64,000 nt of DNA from NCBI GenBank assembly GCA_050178795.1, contig JBFXFT010000005.1, positions 1-64,000 of the forward strand, read 5' to 3'. The position numbers were made by a program, and so were the translations under genes. Origin of the DNA: STF1-184 sp050178795. Lineage in GTDB: Bacteria; Bacillota; Clostridia; Christensenellales; UBA1242. Of this stretch, positions 51,565-60,574 are shown one piece after another (the first letter of the stretch is position 1; each line of letters opens with the position of its first letter). Under the pieces are notes generated by a model. The model saw only the letters and a list, made by a program, of their open reading frames with translations, made no database searches and had not been told where the DNA came from.

Positions 51565-51910
51565 CTGTTTCCTCTGTCATTAAATTTGTTTTTGTTAAAC
51601 AATATTTAACAGCATCTACAATTTCTAAATAAGTTGCATTTTCTATACCGGCTCTTGCAACCAAAATGTAATTATATTTTGGATTAACATTTTCTTTATA
51701 GGTTTTGAACGCTTCTCTCAGTCTTCTCTTCGCCTTGTTTCGTGTTACCGCGTTCCCAATTTTTTTGCTTACCGAAAAACCTACTTTAAAACTTTGTAAT
51801 TTTGTTGGTAAATAAGTCAAAATAACTAACTTGCTTACAAAACTTTTGCCGTTTTTAAAAATGTAACCAAACTCTTTTCTTTTTTGCAATCGGTATTTTT
51901 TTTCTAACAT
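51545..51910 (-). CDS. rnpA: Ribonuclease P protein component
   Basis: A 121-residue protein. The motif RNKAKRRLREAF is the RNR signature that contacts the RNase P RNA; the start LEKKYRLQKRKEFGYIFKNG is also typical. Together with the RNA subunit it processes tRNA 5' ends. It lies 24 bases after rpmH. The end overlaps yidD. Confidence 0.96.
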   Translation of the reverse strand: MLEKKYRLQKRKEFGYIFKNGKSFVSKLVILTYLPTKLQSFKVGFSVSKKIGNAVTRNKAKRRLREAFKTYKENVNPKYNYILVARAGIENATYLEIVDAVKYCLTKTNLMTEETDDSKNS

Positions 51911-51934
51911 TTTTTTAACCTCTTTTTAAGGTAA

Positions 51935-52072
51935 TTAAACAGTTAAACTTGCTCTGCCTCTTCTTCTGCGCCTAGAAAGTACTTTTCTACCATTGGCTGT
52001 TTGCATTCTTTGCCTAAAACCATGAACTTTTTTTCTGCTTCCTTTCTTTGGTTGGTAGGTTCTCTTTGTCAT
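51935..52072 (-). CDS. rpmH: 50S ribosomal protein L34
   Basis: A 45-residue protein translated directly from the minus strand: MTKRTYQPKKGSRKKVHGF, then RQRMQTANGRKVLSRRRRRG, then RASLTV and a TAA stop. This is complete, normal L34. It is the first gene of the rpmH-rnpA-yidD-yidC-jag operon, with a perfect promoter at 52137 and an AAGGAG site. Confidence 0.97.
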   Translation of the reverse strand: MTKRTYQPKKGSRKKVHGFRQRMQTANGRKVLSRRRRRGRASLTV

Positions 52073-52136
52073 GTCAATAACTCCTTTTGTTTTTTATGTA
52101 TAAACTGCTTTTACGCACTTTTTTACGGTATGGCTT

Positions 52137-52165
52137 ATTATAGATAAATTGTCAAAAGTTGTCAA
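52137..52165 (-). promoter_or_regulatory. Promoter of the rpmH operon
   Basis: On the minus strand: TTGACA, 17-base spacer, TATAAT, an exact consensus, about 65 bases before rpmH. Confidence 0.85.
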
Positions 52166-52259
52166 CCTAAAATAGATATATTAATATCTGTACAGCAAAA
52201 ATAGTTCTATTAGCGCTGTTTTTGTGTTAAAATTAAGTATGAAATATAAAGAGGTTTTT

Positions 52260-52718
52260 ATGAAAGTAAATTATTCAGACCAAAAAATAGAGTTTAATAA
52301 AAAGAGCATATTTTTGGCAGGACCAACGCCAAGAAAAAAAGAAGTTAAAAGCTGGAGACCAAAGGCGCTTGAAATTTTAGAAAAATTAAATTTTGACGGT
52401 TTAGTATATGTGCCAGAGCATAAAACGGAAGTAAAATATGATTATTTAGATCAAGTAGAGTGGGAAAGAGATGGGCTTAAAAATGCCAAAATAATTGTGT
52501 TTTGGGTAGAAAGAGAACTAGTTGATATGCCTGCTTTTACAACAAATATAGAGTTTGGTTTCTTTTTAGCAAAAACGCCAGAAAAAGTACTTTACGCTAG
52601 ACCAGATGACGCTCCAAAAAATGCTTATTTGGATTGGCTTTATGGTAAAGAGAGAGGCAAAAAACCTTTCAATAGTTTAGAAGATGTTTTAAAGGAAGCC
52701 GTTAAATTATTAAAATAA
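52260..52718 (+). CDS. Nucleoside 2-deoxyribosyltransferase-like protein
   Basis: About 152 residues from the ATG giving MKVNYSD (GAGG upstream). IFLAGPTPR near the start, VPEHKTE, QVEWERDGLKNAKIIVFWVERE and MPAFTTNIEFGFF match the nucleoside 2-deoxyribosyltransferase superfamily, with a Glu in NIEFG as candidate nucleophile. Such enzymes swap bases between deoxynucleosides or hydrolyse them; here substrate and activity are open. It is a plus-strand gene placed between rpmH and dnaN, exactly where the usual gene order is broken. Confidence 0.8.
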   Translation: MKVNYSDQKIEFNKKSIFLAGPTPRKKEVKSWRPKALEILEKLNFDGLVYVPEHKTEVKYDYLDQVEWERDGLKNAKIIVFWVERELVDMPAFTTNIEFGFFLAKTPEKVLYARPDDAPKNAYLDWLYGKERGKKPFNSLEDVLKEAVKLLK

Positions 52719-52722
52719 AAAA

Positions 52723-52746
52723 AGACACCCCGAAGGGTGTTTTTTA
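52723..52746. terminator. bidirectional terminator
   Basis: GACACCC / GGGTGTTTTT with loop CGAA, between the deoxyribosyltransferase-like gene and the convergent dnaN. Confidence 0.8.
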
Positions 52747-52750
52747 ATGT

Positions 52751-53854
52751 TTAGTATAGTTGTTTTAAAGGCAGAATTAAGAATAAATATTCGTTGCCTT
52801 CATTTGGTTTAATTACACATGGGTTAATGCTTGTTGTAAAACATAGTTTTAAAAACTCGTCGTCCGTTACTCTTAAAGCTTCTTTATAGAACCTTGCATC
52901 AAAACTTATTTGTAGGTCTTGACCTTCAAGTGCTATTGTTATGTTTTCTTCAACATTGCCAATTTCGCTCCTTGCTTCAAGTGTCAATAAATTGTCTTTA
53001 ATGTTAAATTTAACGGAGTTGTCACTGCTTACCCTCGCAAGTATGCTCGCCCTTTCAAGTGCTTCTTCTAGTTGGAACCTGTTTATTGTAACAATTGAAC
53101 TAAATTGGGTTGGCAAAATTTGTTTGTAGTTAATAAAGTCGCCATCAAGTAGCCTTGTTATTATTTTTGTCGTGTCAATTTCTAGCATTAAATAGTTCTT
53201 TTGTAAATAAACTTTTACGCTTTGTTCGCTGTCCTCTAAAAGTTTACTCATTTCATTCAAACTTCTTCCTGGAACAATTATGCTGGTTTTTGCGGTCGTC
53301 TTTTTAATTGGTTTTTGTGCTAACGCTAGTCTATATCCGTCTAGCGCTACGCTTGTCAATCTGTTTTCTGCAATTTCAAACAAACAGCCTTTCAAAACTG
53401 GTCTTGTGTCCTCTAGACTTACGCTGAATATTGTTTTATTTATTATGTCCTTTAGTTCTTTTTGCTCTATTTCAAAATATTCACCGCTGTCAATTTTTTG
53501 AACGTTAGGAAACTCTAAAACATTCATGCACGCAATAAAAACTTCACTGTCGGTATACTTTATTTTTAGTTGATTGTGCTCGTTTAAAGTTAGTTCAATT
53601 TGCTCGTTTGTAAGCCTTCTAACATATTCGCTAAAAAACTTACCAGGAACAACTGTTTCACCTTCAATTTTAACATCGGCAATAATTCTTTTTTCTATTG
53701 CTAGTTCGCCATCGGTCGCCACCAAAATTAATTGATTGTCCTCTGCTGTTATTTTTATTCCCTCTAATATTGGATTAGTTGTTCTATTACTTGCTGCTTT
53801 AATTACTTTTAATACTGCCTCTGATAAATCTAATCCTTGACAAAAAACTCTCAT
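52751..53854 (-). CDS. dnaN: DNA polymerase III beta subunit (sliding clamp)
   Basis: A 367-residue protein of normal clamp length with the three-domain layout. Signs include an N-terminal AVLKVIKAASNRTTNPILEG, FSVSLEDTRPVLKGCLFEI in the middle domain, DGYRLALA, and a C-terminal NPCVIKPNEGNEYLFLILPL. It tethers the replicative polymerase. It follows dnaA on the minus strand after a 205-base gap with DnaA boxes. Both run opposite to recF-gyrB-gyrA. Confidence 0.97.
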   Translation of the reverse strand: MRVFCQGLDLSEAVLKVIKAASNRTTNPILEGIKITAEDNQLILVATDGELAIEKRIIADVKIEGETVVPGKFFSEYVRRLTNEQIELTLNEHNQLKIKYTDSEVFIACMNVLEFPNVQKIDSGEYFEIEQKELKDIINKTIFSVSLEDTRPVLKGCLFEIAENRLTSVALDGYRLALAQKPIKKTTAKTSIIVPGRSLNEMSKLLEDSEQSVKVYLQKNYLMLEIDTTKIITRLLDGDFINYKQILPTQFSSIVTINRFQLEEALERASILARVSSDNSVKFNIKDNLLTLEARSEIGNVEENITIALEGQDLQISFDARFYKEALRVTDDEFLKLCFTTSINPCVIKPNEGNEYLFLILPLKQLY

Positions 53855-53859
53855 TTTCG

Positions 53860-54059
53860 CCCCTTCCTTTGTTAATATATTTTTATATTTAAATAATAAT
53901 CATAATAATAAAGACTGTATAATTGTTTATAACTTACCTTAACCACAACATATAGTTTTAGACCGTCAAATTTTACGCGACTTACTTTACAACATATTGA
54001 GTTTTTGAATGTGGATAACCTTGTGTATAATTTTAAAAAGTTATCAACAAACTAACAAT
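53860..54059. other. Candidate oriC region between dnaA and dnaN
   Basis: The gap holds a perfect DnaA box TGTGGATAA at 54010-54018 and one-mismatch boxes at 54022-54030 (TGTGTATAA), 54041-54049 (TTATCAACA) and 53939-53947 (TTAACCACA). It also has a very A/T-rich stretch at 53875-53935 (TTTAAATAATAATCATAATA) that could unwind. In Bacillus the unwinding element also lies between dnaA and dnaN. Confidence 0.6.
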
Positions 54060-55406
54060 TTACTTTTTTAGTACCATGTTTTTAATATCTTCAACCACAA
54101 TTTTTAGTCTAGTATCGCTCTTTAGTTTTTCTGCAATTTTATCCCTTGAATGAATTACCGTTGTGTGGTCTCTTCCGTTAAATATTTTACCTATTGATGC
54201 AAGTGGTAAGTCCATAAGTTCAGTAATTATATAAGTTGCAACTTGCCTTGGCTCAACGACCTCTTTTTTCTTGCTTTTTCCTATTAGGTCGTCTGTTGTT
54301 ACGTTATAGTATTTGCAAACCTTTTCCAAAATGTTTTCAGGTGTTATTGTTTGAAGGTCGGTCTCTAAAATGTTTTTTAAAGCCTCTTTTGCGTCTAGCA
54401 TTGTAGCATTCATCTTACCTGTTAAGTTAGCGTAGAAGTATGTTTTTTGTAAAGCACCTTCCATTTCTCTTATGTTGGTGTCTACTTTTTCTGCTAAGAA
54501 GTTTATGACATCGTCATCTACACTGTAGCGCTCTTCTTGCGCTTTCTTTTTTAAAATAGCGACCCTTGTTTCAAAGTCTGGTTTTTGAATGTCTTGTATT
54601 AGACCCATTGCAAAACGGCTTCTCAACCTATCGCTAAGTGTAGCAATTTCCCTAGGGTGGCGGTCACTAGCAATTATTACTTGCTTGTTGTTTTGGTATA
54701 GGTCGTTAAATGTGTGGAAGAATTGCTCTTGCGTTTCAATTTTACTTGCGATGAATTGAATATCATCAATCATTAAAACATCAAGATTCCTATACTTTTC
54801 CCTAAATGTAATAAGGCTTTTTTCTTTTTTATTGCTGCCAAGAGTGTCAATATAGTCGTTTGTAAATTGCTCGCAAGTTACATACAGAACCTTTAACTCT
54901 GGTTGGTGCTCTTCTAAATAGTTTCCTATTGCGTGAAGTAAGTGCGTTTTACCAAGACCTACGCCACCATAAACAAATAGGGGATTATATTTACTGCTTG
55001 GGTTTTCGGCAACCGAACGGCTTGCCGCATATACAAATTGATTAGAATTGCCTACGACAAAACTGTCAAAGGTATATTTTTTATTAAAGTTACAAAGAGG
55101 TTTATTTTGCTTTTCAACAACTTCTTCCTTGGTGTTTCTTAAAACATACTCCTCTTTTTCCTTTGGAGAAAGTATTTCAAACCCCTCAACGTCGCTAAAA
55201 ACCTCTTTAATGGCAAGTCTTAGTGCCGTAGAGTGATTTTTTAAGCATTGATTTTTTGCAGTTTCGGAACTAGAAACCAAAACTAGCTGATTGTTTTTTA
55301 TTTCAAGTGGTTCTAATGTCTTAATCCACAAGTCAAAACTAACAGCAGTTACTTCTCTTTCCAAAATATTTAAAACTTTGAGCCATAACTCTTTTTCTTG
55401 TTGCAT
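54060..55406 (-). CDS. dnaA: Chromosomal replication initiator DnaA
   Basis: A 448-residue protein. N-terminal domain I (1-85), a linker, AAA+ domain III with Walker A GGVGLGKTHLLHAIGN, Walker B VLMIDDIQF and the arginine-finger region LSDRLRSRF, and domain IV with the DNA-binding signature GRDHTTVIHS. It binds DnaA boxes and opens oriC. A strong promoter lies at 55440. Orientation is unusual: minus strand, divergent from recF. Confidence 0.98.
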   Translation of the reverse strand: MQQEKELWLKVLNILEREVTAVSFDLWIKTLEPLEIKNNQLVLVSSSETAKNQCLKNHSTALRLAIKEVFSDVEGFEILSPKEKEEYVLRNTKEEVVEKQNKPLCNFNKKYTFDSFVVGNSNQFVYAASRSVAENPSSKYNPLFVYGGVGLGKTHLLHAIGNYLEEHQPELKVLYVTCEQFTNDYIDTLGSNKKEKSLITFREKYRNLDVLMIDDIQFIASKIETQEQFFHTFNDLYQNNKQVIIASDRHPREIATLSDRLRSRFAMGLIQDIQKPDFETRVAILKKKAQEERYSVDDDVINFLAEKVDTNIREMEGALQKTYFYANLTGKMNATMLDAKEALKNILETDLQTITPENILEKVCKYYNVTTDDLIGKSKKKEVVEPRQVATYIITELMDLPLASIGKIFNGRDHTTVIHSRDKIAEKLKSDTRLKIVVEDIKNMVLKK

Positions 55407-55439
55407 AGTGCCCTTGCCTTTTAATTTATCATCATTTTT

Positions 55440-55468
55440 ATTTTACTAAAATAAGTACTCATTGTCAA
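55440..55468 (-). promoter_or_regulatory. Promoter of dnaA
   Basis: On the minus strand: TTGACA, 17-base spacer, TAAAAT, about 35 bases before the dnaA ATG. No clear DnaA box overlaps it, so direct self-repression is not obvious. Confidence 0.75.
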
Positions 55469-55585
55469 TTAATGTAAACAAATAATAACACATAAACGCC
55501 CAACTTAAAACCAAATTATAGGTTTTTATGTTTACTTTTTAAACAAAAATTTGTTATACTAAAAAAGTACAAAAGAGAGATTTGC

Positions 55586-56668
55586 ATGAAGATAACAAAA
55601 ATAAAATTAATCAACTTTAGAAACTATAAAAACCAAACAGTAGAGTTTAAAGATGGCACAAATGTTTTAATTGGAGACAACGCCCAAGGCAAAACCAATT
55701 TAATAGAGGCCATATATTTTTCATGCATAGGTAAGAGCGCAAGGACAAAAAAAGAGAACGAACTAATAAATTGGGATAGCGAAAACGCCAAAATAGAAAT
55801 TGACTTACTTAAAAAAGAAGGCTCAAAAAAAATTGAGGTCTACTTAAATAAAAAGGACAAAAAAACAATTAAAATAAACGGCATAAACATATTAAAAATT
55901 GCTGACCTCATCGGTACATTAAACTGTGTTTTTTTCTCTCCTGACGAATTAAAATTAATAAAAGAAACGCCAAACGAAAGGCGCAAATTTATGGATATTG
56001 ACCTAAGCCAGTTGAGCAAAAACTATTTTTATTACATAAACACCTATAATAAAGTTTTAATGAATAGAAACAAACTTTTAAAAGATACGAAAGATTTTAA
56101 TGTTTTAAAACAAACCATAAGCATTTGGGACACCCAATTAGTTGACTATGGTGCAAAAATAATAATAAGGCGCATACGCTTTTTAAACGCACTAAAAGTG
56201 TTTGCAAAAAAAATGCACTCTGAACTTACAAGCGGATTAGAAAATTTGGAGTTAGAGTATGTCGGCGTAGTCGCAGAAGACGAGCAAAAAATAAAAGACA
56301 AATTAAAAAAAGAGTACGAGACCTCTTTAGAAAAAGACTTCAATTTAGGCTTTACGAGCGTTGGACCACATAGGGACGATATTAAAATAATAATAAACGA
56401 TAAAGACATTCGCTCATTTGGCTCGCAAGGTCAACAAAGGACGGTTGCGCTTAGTTTAAAACTAGCCGAACTTGAAATTTTTGCTTCAGAGAGGGGCGAA
56501 TACCCAATTTTACTTTTAGACGATGTTTTAAGTGAATTAGATGATGATAGAAAACAAAAACTTTTAGAAAAAACTTTAAATATACAGACAATAATTACAG
56601 GAACAAATTTTGACTACAAGATGCACGCAAATTTGTTAAAGGTAAAAAACGGCATAATATCAAAATAG
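55586..56668 (+). CDS. recF: DNA replication and repair protein RecF
   Basis: A 360-residue ABC/SMC-like ATPase. LINFRNYKNQTVEF at the start, Walker A IGDNAQGKTNLIEAIYF, signature FGSQGQQRTVALSLKLAE and Walker B PILLLDDVLSELDDDR are all present. It helps load RecA at gaps behind the fork. Here it is the first plus-strand gene of the origin region, divergent from dnaA, with TATACT as a likely -10 box at 55555. The small S4-like gene often found between dnaN and recF (yaaA) is absent. Confidence 0.96.
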   Translation: MKITKIKLINFRNYKNQTVEFKDGTNVLIGDNAQGKTNLIEAIYFSCIGKSARTKKENELINWDSENAKIEIDLLKKEGSKKIEVYLNKKDKKTIKINGINILKIADLIGTLNCVFFSPDELKLIKETPNERRKFMDIDLSQLSKNYFYYINTYNKVLMNRNKLLKDTKDFNVLKQTISIWDTQLVDYGAKIIIRRIRFLNALKVFAKKMHSELTSGLENLELEYVGVVAEDEQKIKDKLKKEYETSLEKDFNLGFTSVGPHRDDIKIIINDKDIRSFGSQGQQRTVALSLKLAELEIFASERGEYPILLLDDVLSELDDDRKQKLLEKTLNIQTIITGTNFDYKMHANLLKVKNGIISK

Positions 56669-56677
56669 GGGGCAAGT

Positions 56678-57637
56678 ATGCAAATTGCTTTATTAAACAC
56701 TAGCAAAAACTATAAACAGCACTATTTGGAGTTTAACCACTCAATTTATAGTGTGCCTTTTGTTTTAAATAAGTTTAAAAATTATGCGGACGAAATAAGC
56801 GCCTTTTTAAGCATAGCGACACCATTTGGCGAAAAAATTAATCCTTATAAATATCCAAAAACAAAAGATATGCAAATATTAATAGATATAGAATTACAAA
56901 AAATTTTTGCCGAGTTAAAAATTCAACCCATTCAAAATGTCAACGAGAACTTTAATACAACAAACACTTTAATAAATTATATTTTACTTAATTCAACCTT
57001 TAATATGATGGCTATTGAAGATAGGTTGCTTTCATTTAAAGGTAGTTTTGACGACCTAAAAGAACATCAAGAGATTGTAAACAAAGTTTATGACAGGCAA
57101 CTATATGAAAAGGACAAAACATATAGGCGCGCAATGCTTGAACTACAAGCGTTAGAAAAGCACTTGCAAGACGAAAAGGTAAAAATGCTTTTTGATTTGC
57201 TGGTAAGAAAACAGTCGGTAAACCAAGAGGATTCTTTTGGTTTAATGTATGTTTTAAAACAACTAGGCATAGAAAGTTTTAAATTAAATTTAGCAAATAA
57301 AAACGAAGATGACGCAGAAAAAACCTATTCTTTATTGGCGGTGCTTTGCAAAAGAAAAGCAAATCAGCCAGCAAAATATTACCTATATGACACGACAGAA
57401 TTTAGGTTTAAACTAAAATCTGCAACCACAAAGCAAGTTTTAGACAATAAAATAGAATTAAGGCTTTTGGGGCAAAACGAATTAACAACAACTTTTTTAA
57501 ACCATGAAATAGTCTCAATAGAGAATTTAGAAAAAACACTGTTGAGCGGAACAAGTGAATATTTAAAATTGTTTAAAGAAATAGAACAAACAGGACTAGA
57601 TATAACCTATCAAACGCGTATAGAGGAGAAAATTTAA
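56678..57637 (+). CDS. Unknown protein in the recF-gyr operon (319 aa)
   Basis: A soluble, Lys/Leu-rich protein starting MQIALLNTSKNYKQHY behind GGGGGC, 9 bases after recF. Mostly helical, with a central charged helix (YDRQLYEKDKTYRRAMLELQALEKHL) that could form a coiled coil. No known motif was recognised. Its place between recF and the MazG-like gene, with one base to the latter, shows cotranscription. In other genomes this place holds short genes of the DciA/RemB kind, but there is no resemblance. Confidence 0.75.
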   Translation: MQIALLNTSKNYKQHYLEFNHSIYSVPFVLNKFKNYADEISAFLSIATPFGEKINPYKYPKTKDMQILIDIELQKIFAELKIQPIQNVNENFNTTNTLINYILLNSTFNMMAIEDRLLSFKGSFDDLKEHQEIVNKVYDRQLYEKDKTYRRAMLELQALEKHLQDEKVKMLFDLLVRKQSVNQEDSFGLMYVLKQLGIESFKLNLANKNEDDAEKTYSLLAVLCKRKANQPAKYYLYDTTEFRFKLKSATTKQVLDNKIELRLLGQNELTTTFLNHEIVSIENLEKTLLSGTSEYLKLFKEIEQTGLDITYQTRIEEKI

Positions 57638-57638
57638 T

Positions 57639-57944
57639 ATGACAAAAGATGAAAGACTAAATATGTACGAAGAGGCAACAAAAAAATGGGGCTGGATAGC
57701 GCAAATAGACCAAGCCATTGAAGAGATGGCGGAACTTATGATTGCCTTAAATAAATATAAGCGAAATGTCGTATATAAAGAGGACACGGACAAAGCCCAA
57801 ATAGACGAAAATTTATACACCGAACTAGCAGACGTAAGTATGTGTTTAGAGCAATTAATAAATGTTTTTGGCGAGGACAAGGTAGAGGAAAAATTAAATA
57901 TTCAACTTGCAAAATTTAGAAAACAAATAGACAAACAACAATAA
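57639..57944 (+). CDS. MazG-like nucleotide pyrophosphohydrolase
   Basis: A 101-residue protein. QIDQAIEEMAELMIALNKYKR and, after a short loop, ENLYTELADVSMCLEQLINVFG give the all-alpha NTP pyrophosphatase pattern (E-x-x-E then E-x-x-D metal ligands). Such small proteins hydrolyse (d)NTPs to monophosphates, often non-canonical ones. AGAGGAG precedes the ATG. It is cotranscribed with the gene before; nucleotide clean-up next to the replication genes makes sense. Confidence 0.85.
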   Translation: MTKDERLNMYEEATKKWGWIAQIDQAIEEMAELMIALNKYKRNVVYKEDTDKAQIDENLYTELADVSMCLEQLINVFGEDKVEEKLNIQLAKFRKQIDKQQ

Positions 57945-58006
57945 ATTTTAGACAAATATTGACAAATTTATATAAAGTGGTACAATGACGTTAGAGGTAT
58001 TTTGTT

Positions 58007-58321
58007 TTGAGTAGAGACCACGAAATTGATTACAAAAAATTGTGCACCCACATAAAAGATGACGAGTGTAAAAAACAAAAAATAAGCGTTATTGATAAAT
58101 TTATGGCAGAAGAAGACGCAGAAAGGAAGGCAAACGAACATCTTTTGACCGAATCTCAGCACGAACAGATAGCGCGTAGAGATTTTATTAAAAATTTATC
58201 GCCAGAAGAAAAAAAGAAAAGGGCGCGCGCAATAATGGATGGGGCACTAAAAAACACTACCCAAAAAGTGGAAGAAAATGATGCAACAACAAGCGACAAA
58301 ACCGATACTAATGAGTTATAA
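58007..58321 (+). CDS. Unknown charged protein with TTG start (104 aa)
   Basis: Translation is placed at a TTG (MSRDHEIDYKKL) because AGAGGT lies 8 bases upstream and no ATG fits. Highly charged and helical; the block RRDFIKNLSPEEKKKRARAIMDGAL is the most ordered part, and the tail is acidic and Thr-rich. No domain recognised. It is the last gene before the terminator in front of gyrB. Confidence 0.6.
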   Translation: MSRDHEIDYKKLCTHIKDDECKKQKISVIDKFMAEEDAERKANEHLLTESQHEQIARRDFIKNLSPEEKKKRARAIMDGALKNTTQKVEENDATTSDKTDTNEL

Positions 58322-58349
58322 AAAAGGGGACTAAAAATAGCCCCTTTTT
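58321..58349 (+). terminator. rho-independent terminator
   Basis: AAAAAGGGG-CTA / TAG-CCCCTTTTT directly after the 104-residue protein gene. It ends the recF operon before gyrB. Confidence 0.8.
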
Positions 58350-58643
58350 GTTGAATTTCTGTAATATTTTAAAATTTTAGTTTTTGATAAGATACATACC
58401 AATATTTAATATTTGGCTTTTATTTTTGCCGCTCTGGCAAAACAGCAAAAAATTACCACAATACTGTATAAAAATTAAAAAGCGCCTCTAATGGCAAAAT
58501 AAAGGCTTAAAAGTTGATTTATTTCGTTTAAAGGCTTTCAAATTTTAAAAAAATGTGTTATAATTTTTATATAAATAAAAAACCAATAAATGCAGTATTT
58601 TTTTGGTCTTTATTTTTACTTTTTGTTAGGAGAAAAATTAGCA

Positions 58644-60566
58644 ATGCAAGAGGAACACACTTTAGTAAAATCTGCCCACTATAATGAGGAAGATATTAAG
58701 GTTTTAGAGGGGCTTGATCCGGTAAGAAAAAGACCTGGAATGTATATCGGTTCAACCGACGAAAGGGGACTTCATCACCTAGTAGCAGAAATTGTTGATA
58801 ACAGTATTGACGAGGCTTTGGCAGGCTACTGTAATAAAATTGAAGTCGTTTTAAATAAAGACGGAAGTTGCACGGTCATAGATAATGGTCGCGGTATTCC
58901 TACAGGCATGCACAAAACAGAGCATAAGTCTGCCGTTGAAGTAGTTTTAACTAAACTACATGCAGGCGGTAAATTTGGTGGAGAGGGCTACAAAATAAGT
59001 GGCGGTCTTCACGGCGTTGGACTAAGCGTTGTTAATGCGCTATCAAGTAGGCTTGATGTAACCGTTTATCAAGGCGGAAACATATATTTTCAACACTATG
59101 AATACGGTATACCAAAAGAGGAACTTAAAATTATAGGCACAGCAGACTACACTGGAACGACTATAAACTTTTTGCCTGACGCACAAATTTTTGAGACCGT
59201 AGATTTTAGTTACGACACATTAAAAGCAAGGTTTAGAGAAATTGCTTTTCTTAACAGAAGCATAACCCTATCAATTGAAGATTTAAGGGAAGATAAACCT
59301 AAAAAAGAGGTCTTCAGGTTTGATGGCGGAATAGTTGAGTTCGTTGACTATTTAAACAAAAATAAAGAGACTTTGTTCCCAAGCACTGTTTATATAAACA
59401 AAGAAACAGACAAAAACCAAATAGAAATAGCCATTCAATACAATGACGGCTACAACGAGAACATTCAAGCGTATGCAAACAATATAAACACGACAGAGGG
59501 CGGAACCCACTTAGTAGGTTTTAAAAACGCTTTAACTAGGGTTGTAAATAACTACGGAACCAAGGAAAAGATTTTAAAACCAGAGGAAAAACTTTCTGGC
59601 GAAGATGTTAGAGAGGGTATAACCGCAATAGTAAGCGTTAAACTTATGGAGCCTCAATTTGAAGGTCAAACAAAGACCAAATTAGGCAACTCAGAAATGA
59701 GAAACCTTGTAGATAAAGCGATGAGCGATGACTTTGGTGCCTTTTTAGAGGAAAACCCAAAAGAAGCAAAGAACCTTGTTTTAAAATGCGTAGGCGCTCA
59801 AAGGGCGAGAGAGGCGGCGAGAAAAGCAAGGGAAGTAACGAGAAAACAAAGCGCACTTGAATCTACTACCCTACCAGGTAAACTTGCCGATTGTTCAGAA
59901 AAAGACCCAAAACTTTGTGAAATTTACTTAGTTGAGGGCGACAGTGCAGGCGGTACAGCAAAACAAGGTCGCGATAGACGTTTCCAAGCAATTTTGCCAC
60001 TAAGAGGTAAAATTTTAAACGTAGAAAAAGCAAGGCTAGGCAAGGTGTTAGCAAACAACGAAATCAAGGCAATGATAACCGCCTTTGGAACAGGTATTTT
60101 TGACGAGTTTGACGAAGAAAAACTTCGCTACGATAAAATTATTTGTATGACAGATGCCGACGTAGACGGAAGCCATATTAGAATATTGATGCTTACTTTC
60201 TTATTTAGATTTATGCGTCCATTAATTGAAAAGGGACACGTATATATAGCGCAACCTCCTCTTTATAAAGTAGAAAAAAATAAAAAGACAAACTATTTTT
60301 ATTCAGACGAGGGCTTAGCAGAATTTTTAGAGGAAATAGGCAAAAAAGGCGCAACCATTCAACGCTATAAAGGTCTTGGTGAAATGAACGCAGAGCAATT
60401 ATGGGAAACAACAATGAGCCCAGAAAAGAGGACTCTAGTTCAAATAACAATGCAAGACGCAGTTGAGGCGGACGCAATATTTGACACACTAATGGGCGAG
60501 AACCCAGAACTAAGAAGAGAGTTTATTAAAAACAATGCCGATTTAATTAAAGATTTAGATGTTTAG
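58644..60566 (+). CDS. gyrB: DNA gyrase subunit B
   Basis: A 640-residue protein. The start is the ATG giving MQEEHTLVKSAHY, with TTAGGAG upstream; the frame is open 18 codons more but gives a hydrophobic leader not found in GyrB. GHKL ATPase motifs: EIVDNSIDEALAG, VIDNGRGIP, GGLHGVGLSVVNAL. TOPRIM: EIYLVEGDSAGG and MTDADVDGSHIR. The C-terminus RYKGLGEMNAEQLWETTM is typical. With GyrA it introduces negative supercoils using ATP. It forms an operon with gyrA (8-base gap). Confidence 0.98.
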   Translation: MQEEHTLVKSAHYNEEDIKVLEGLDPVRKRPGMYIGSTDERGLHHLVAEIVDNSIDEALAGYCNKIEVVLNKDGSCTVIDNGRGIPTGMHKTEHKSAVEVVLTKLHAGGKFGGEGYKISGGLHGVGLSVVNALSSRLDVTVYQGGNIYFQHYEYGIPKEELKIIGTADYTGTTINFLPDAQIFETVDFSYDTLKARFREIAFLNRSITLSIEDLREDKPKKEVFRFDGGIVEFVDYLNKNKETLFPSTVYINKETDKNQIEIAIQYNDGYNENIQAYANNINTTEGGTHLVGFKNALTRVVNNYGTKEKILKPEEKLSGEDVREGITAIVSVKLMEPQFEGQTKTKLGNSEMRNLVDKAMSDDFGAFLEENPKEAKNLVLKCVGAQRAREAARKAREVTRKQSALESTTLPGKLADCSEKDPKLCEIYLVEGDSAGGTAKQGRDRRFQAILPLRGKILNVEKARLGKVLANNEIKAMITAFGTGIFDEFDEEKLRYDKIICMTDADVDGSHIRILMLTFLFRFMRPLIEKGHVYIAQPPLYKVEKNKKTNYFYSDEGLAEFLEEIGKKGATIQRYKGLGEMNAEQLWETTMSPEKRTLVQITMQDAVEADAIFDTLMGENPELRREFIKNNADLIKDLDV

Positions 60567-60574
60567 GAGAAAAA

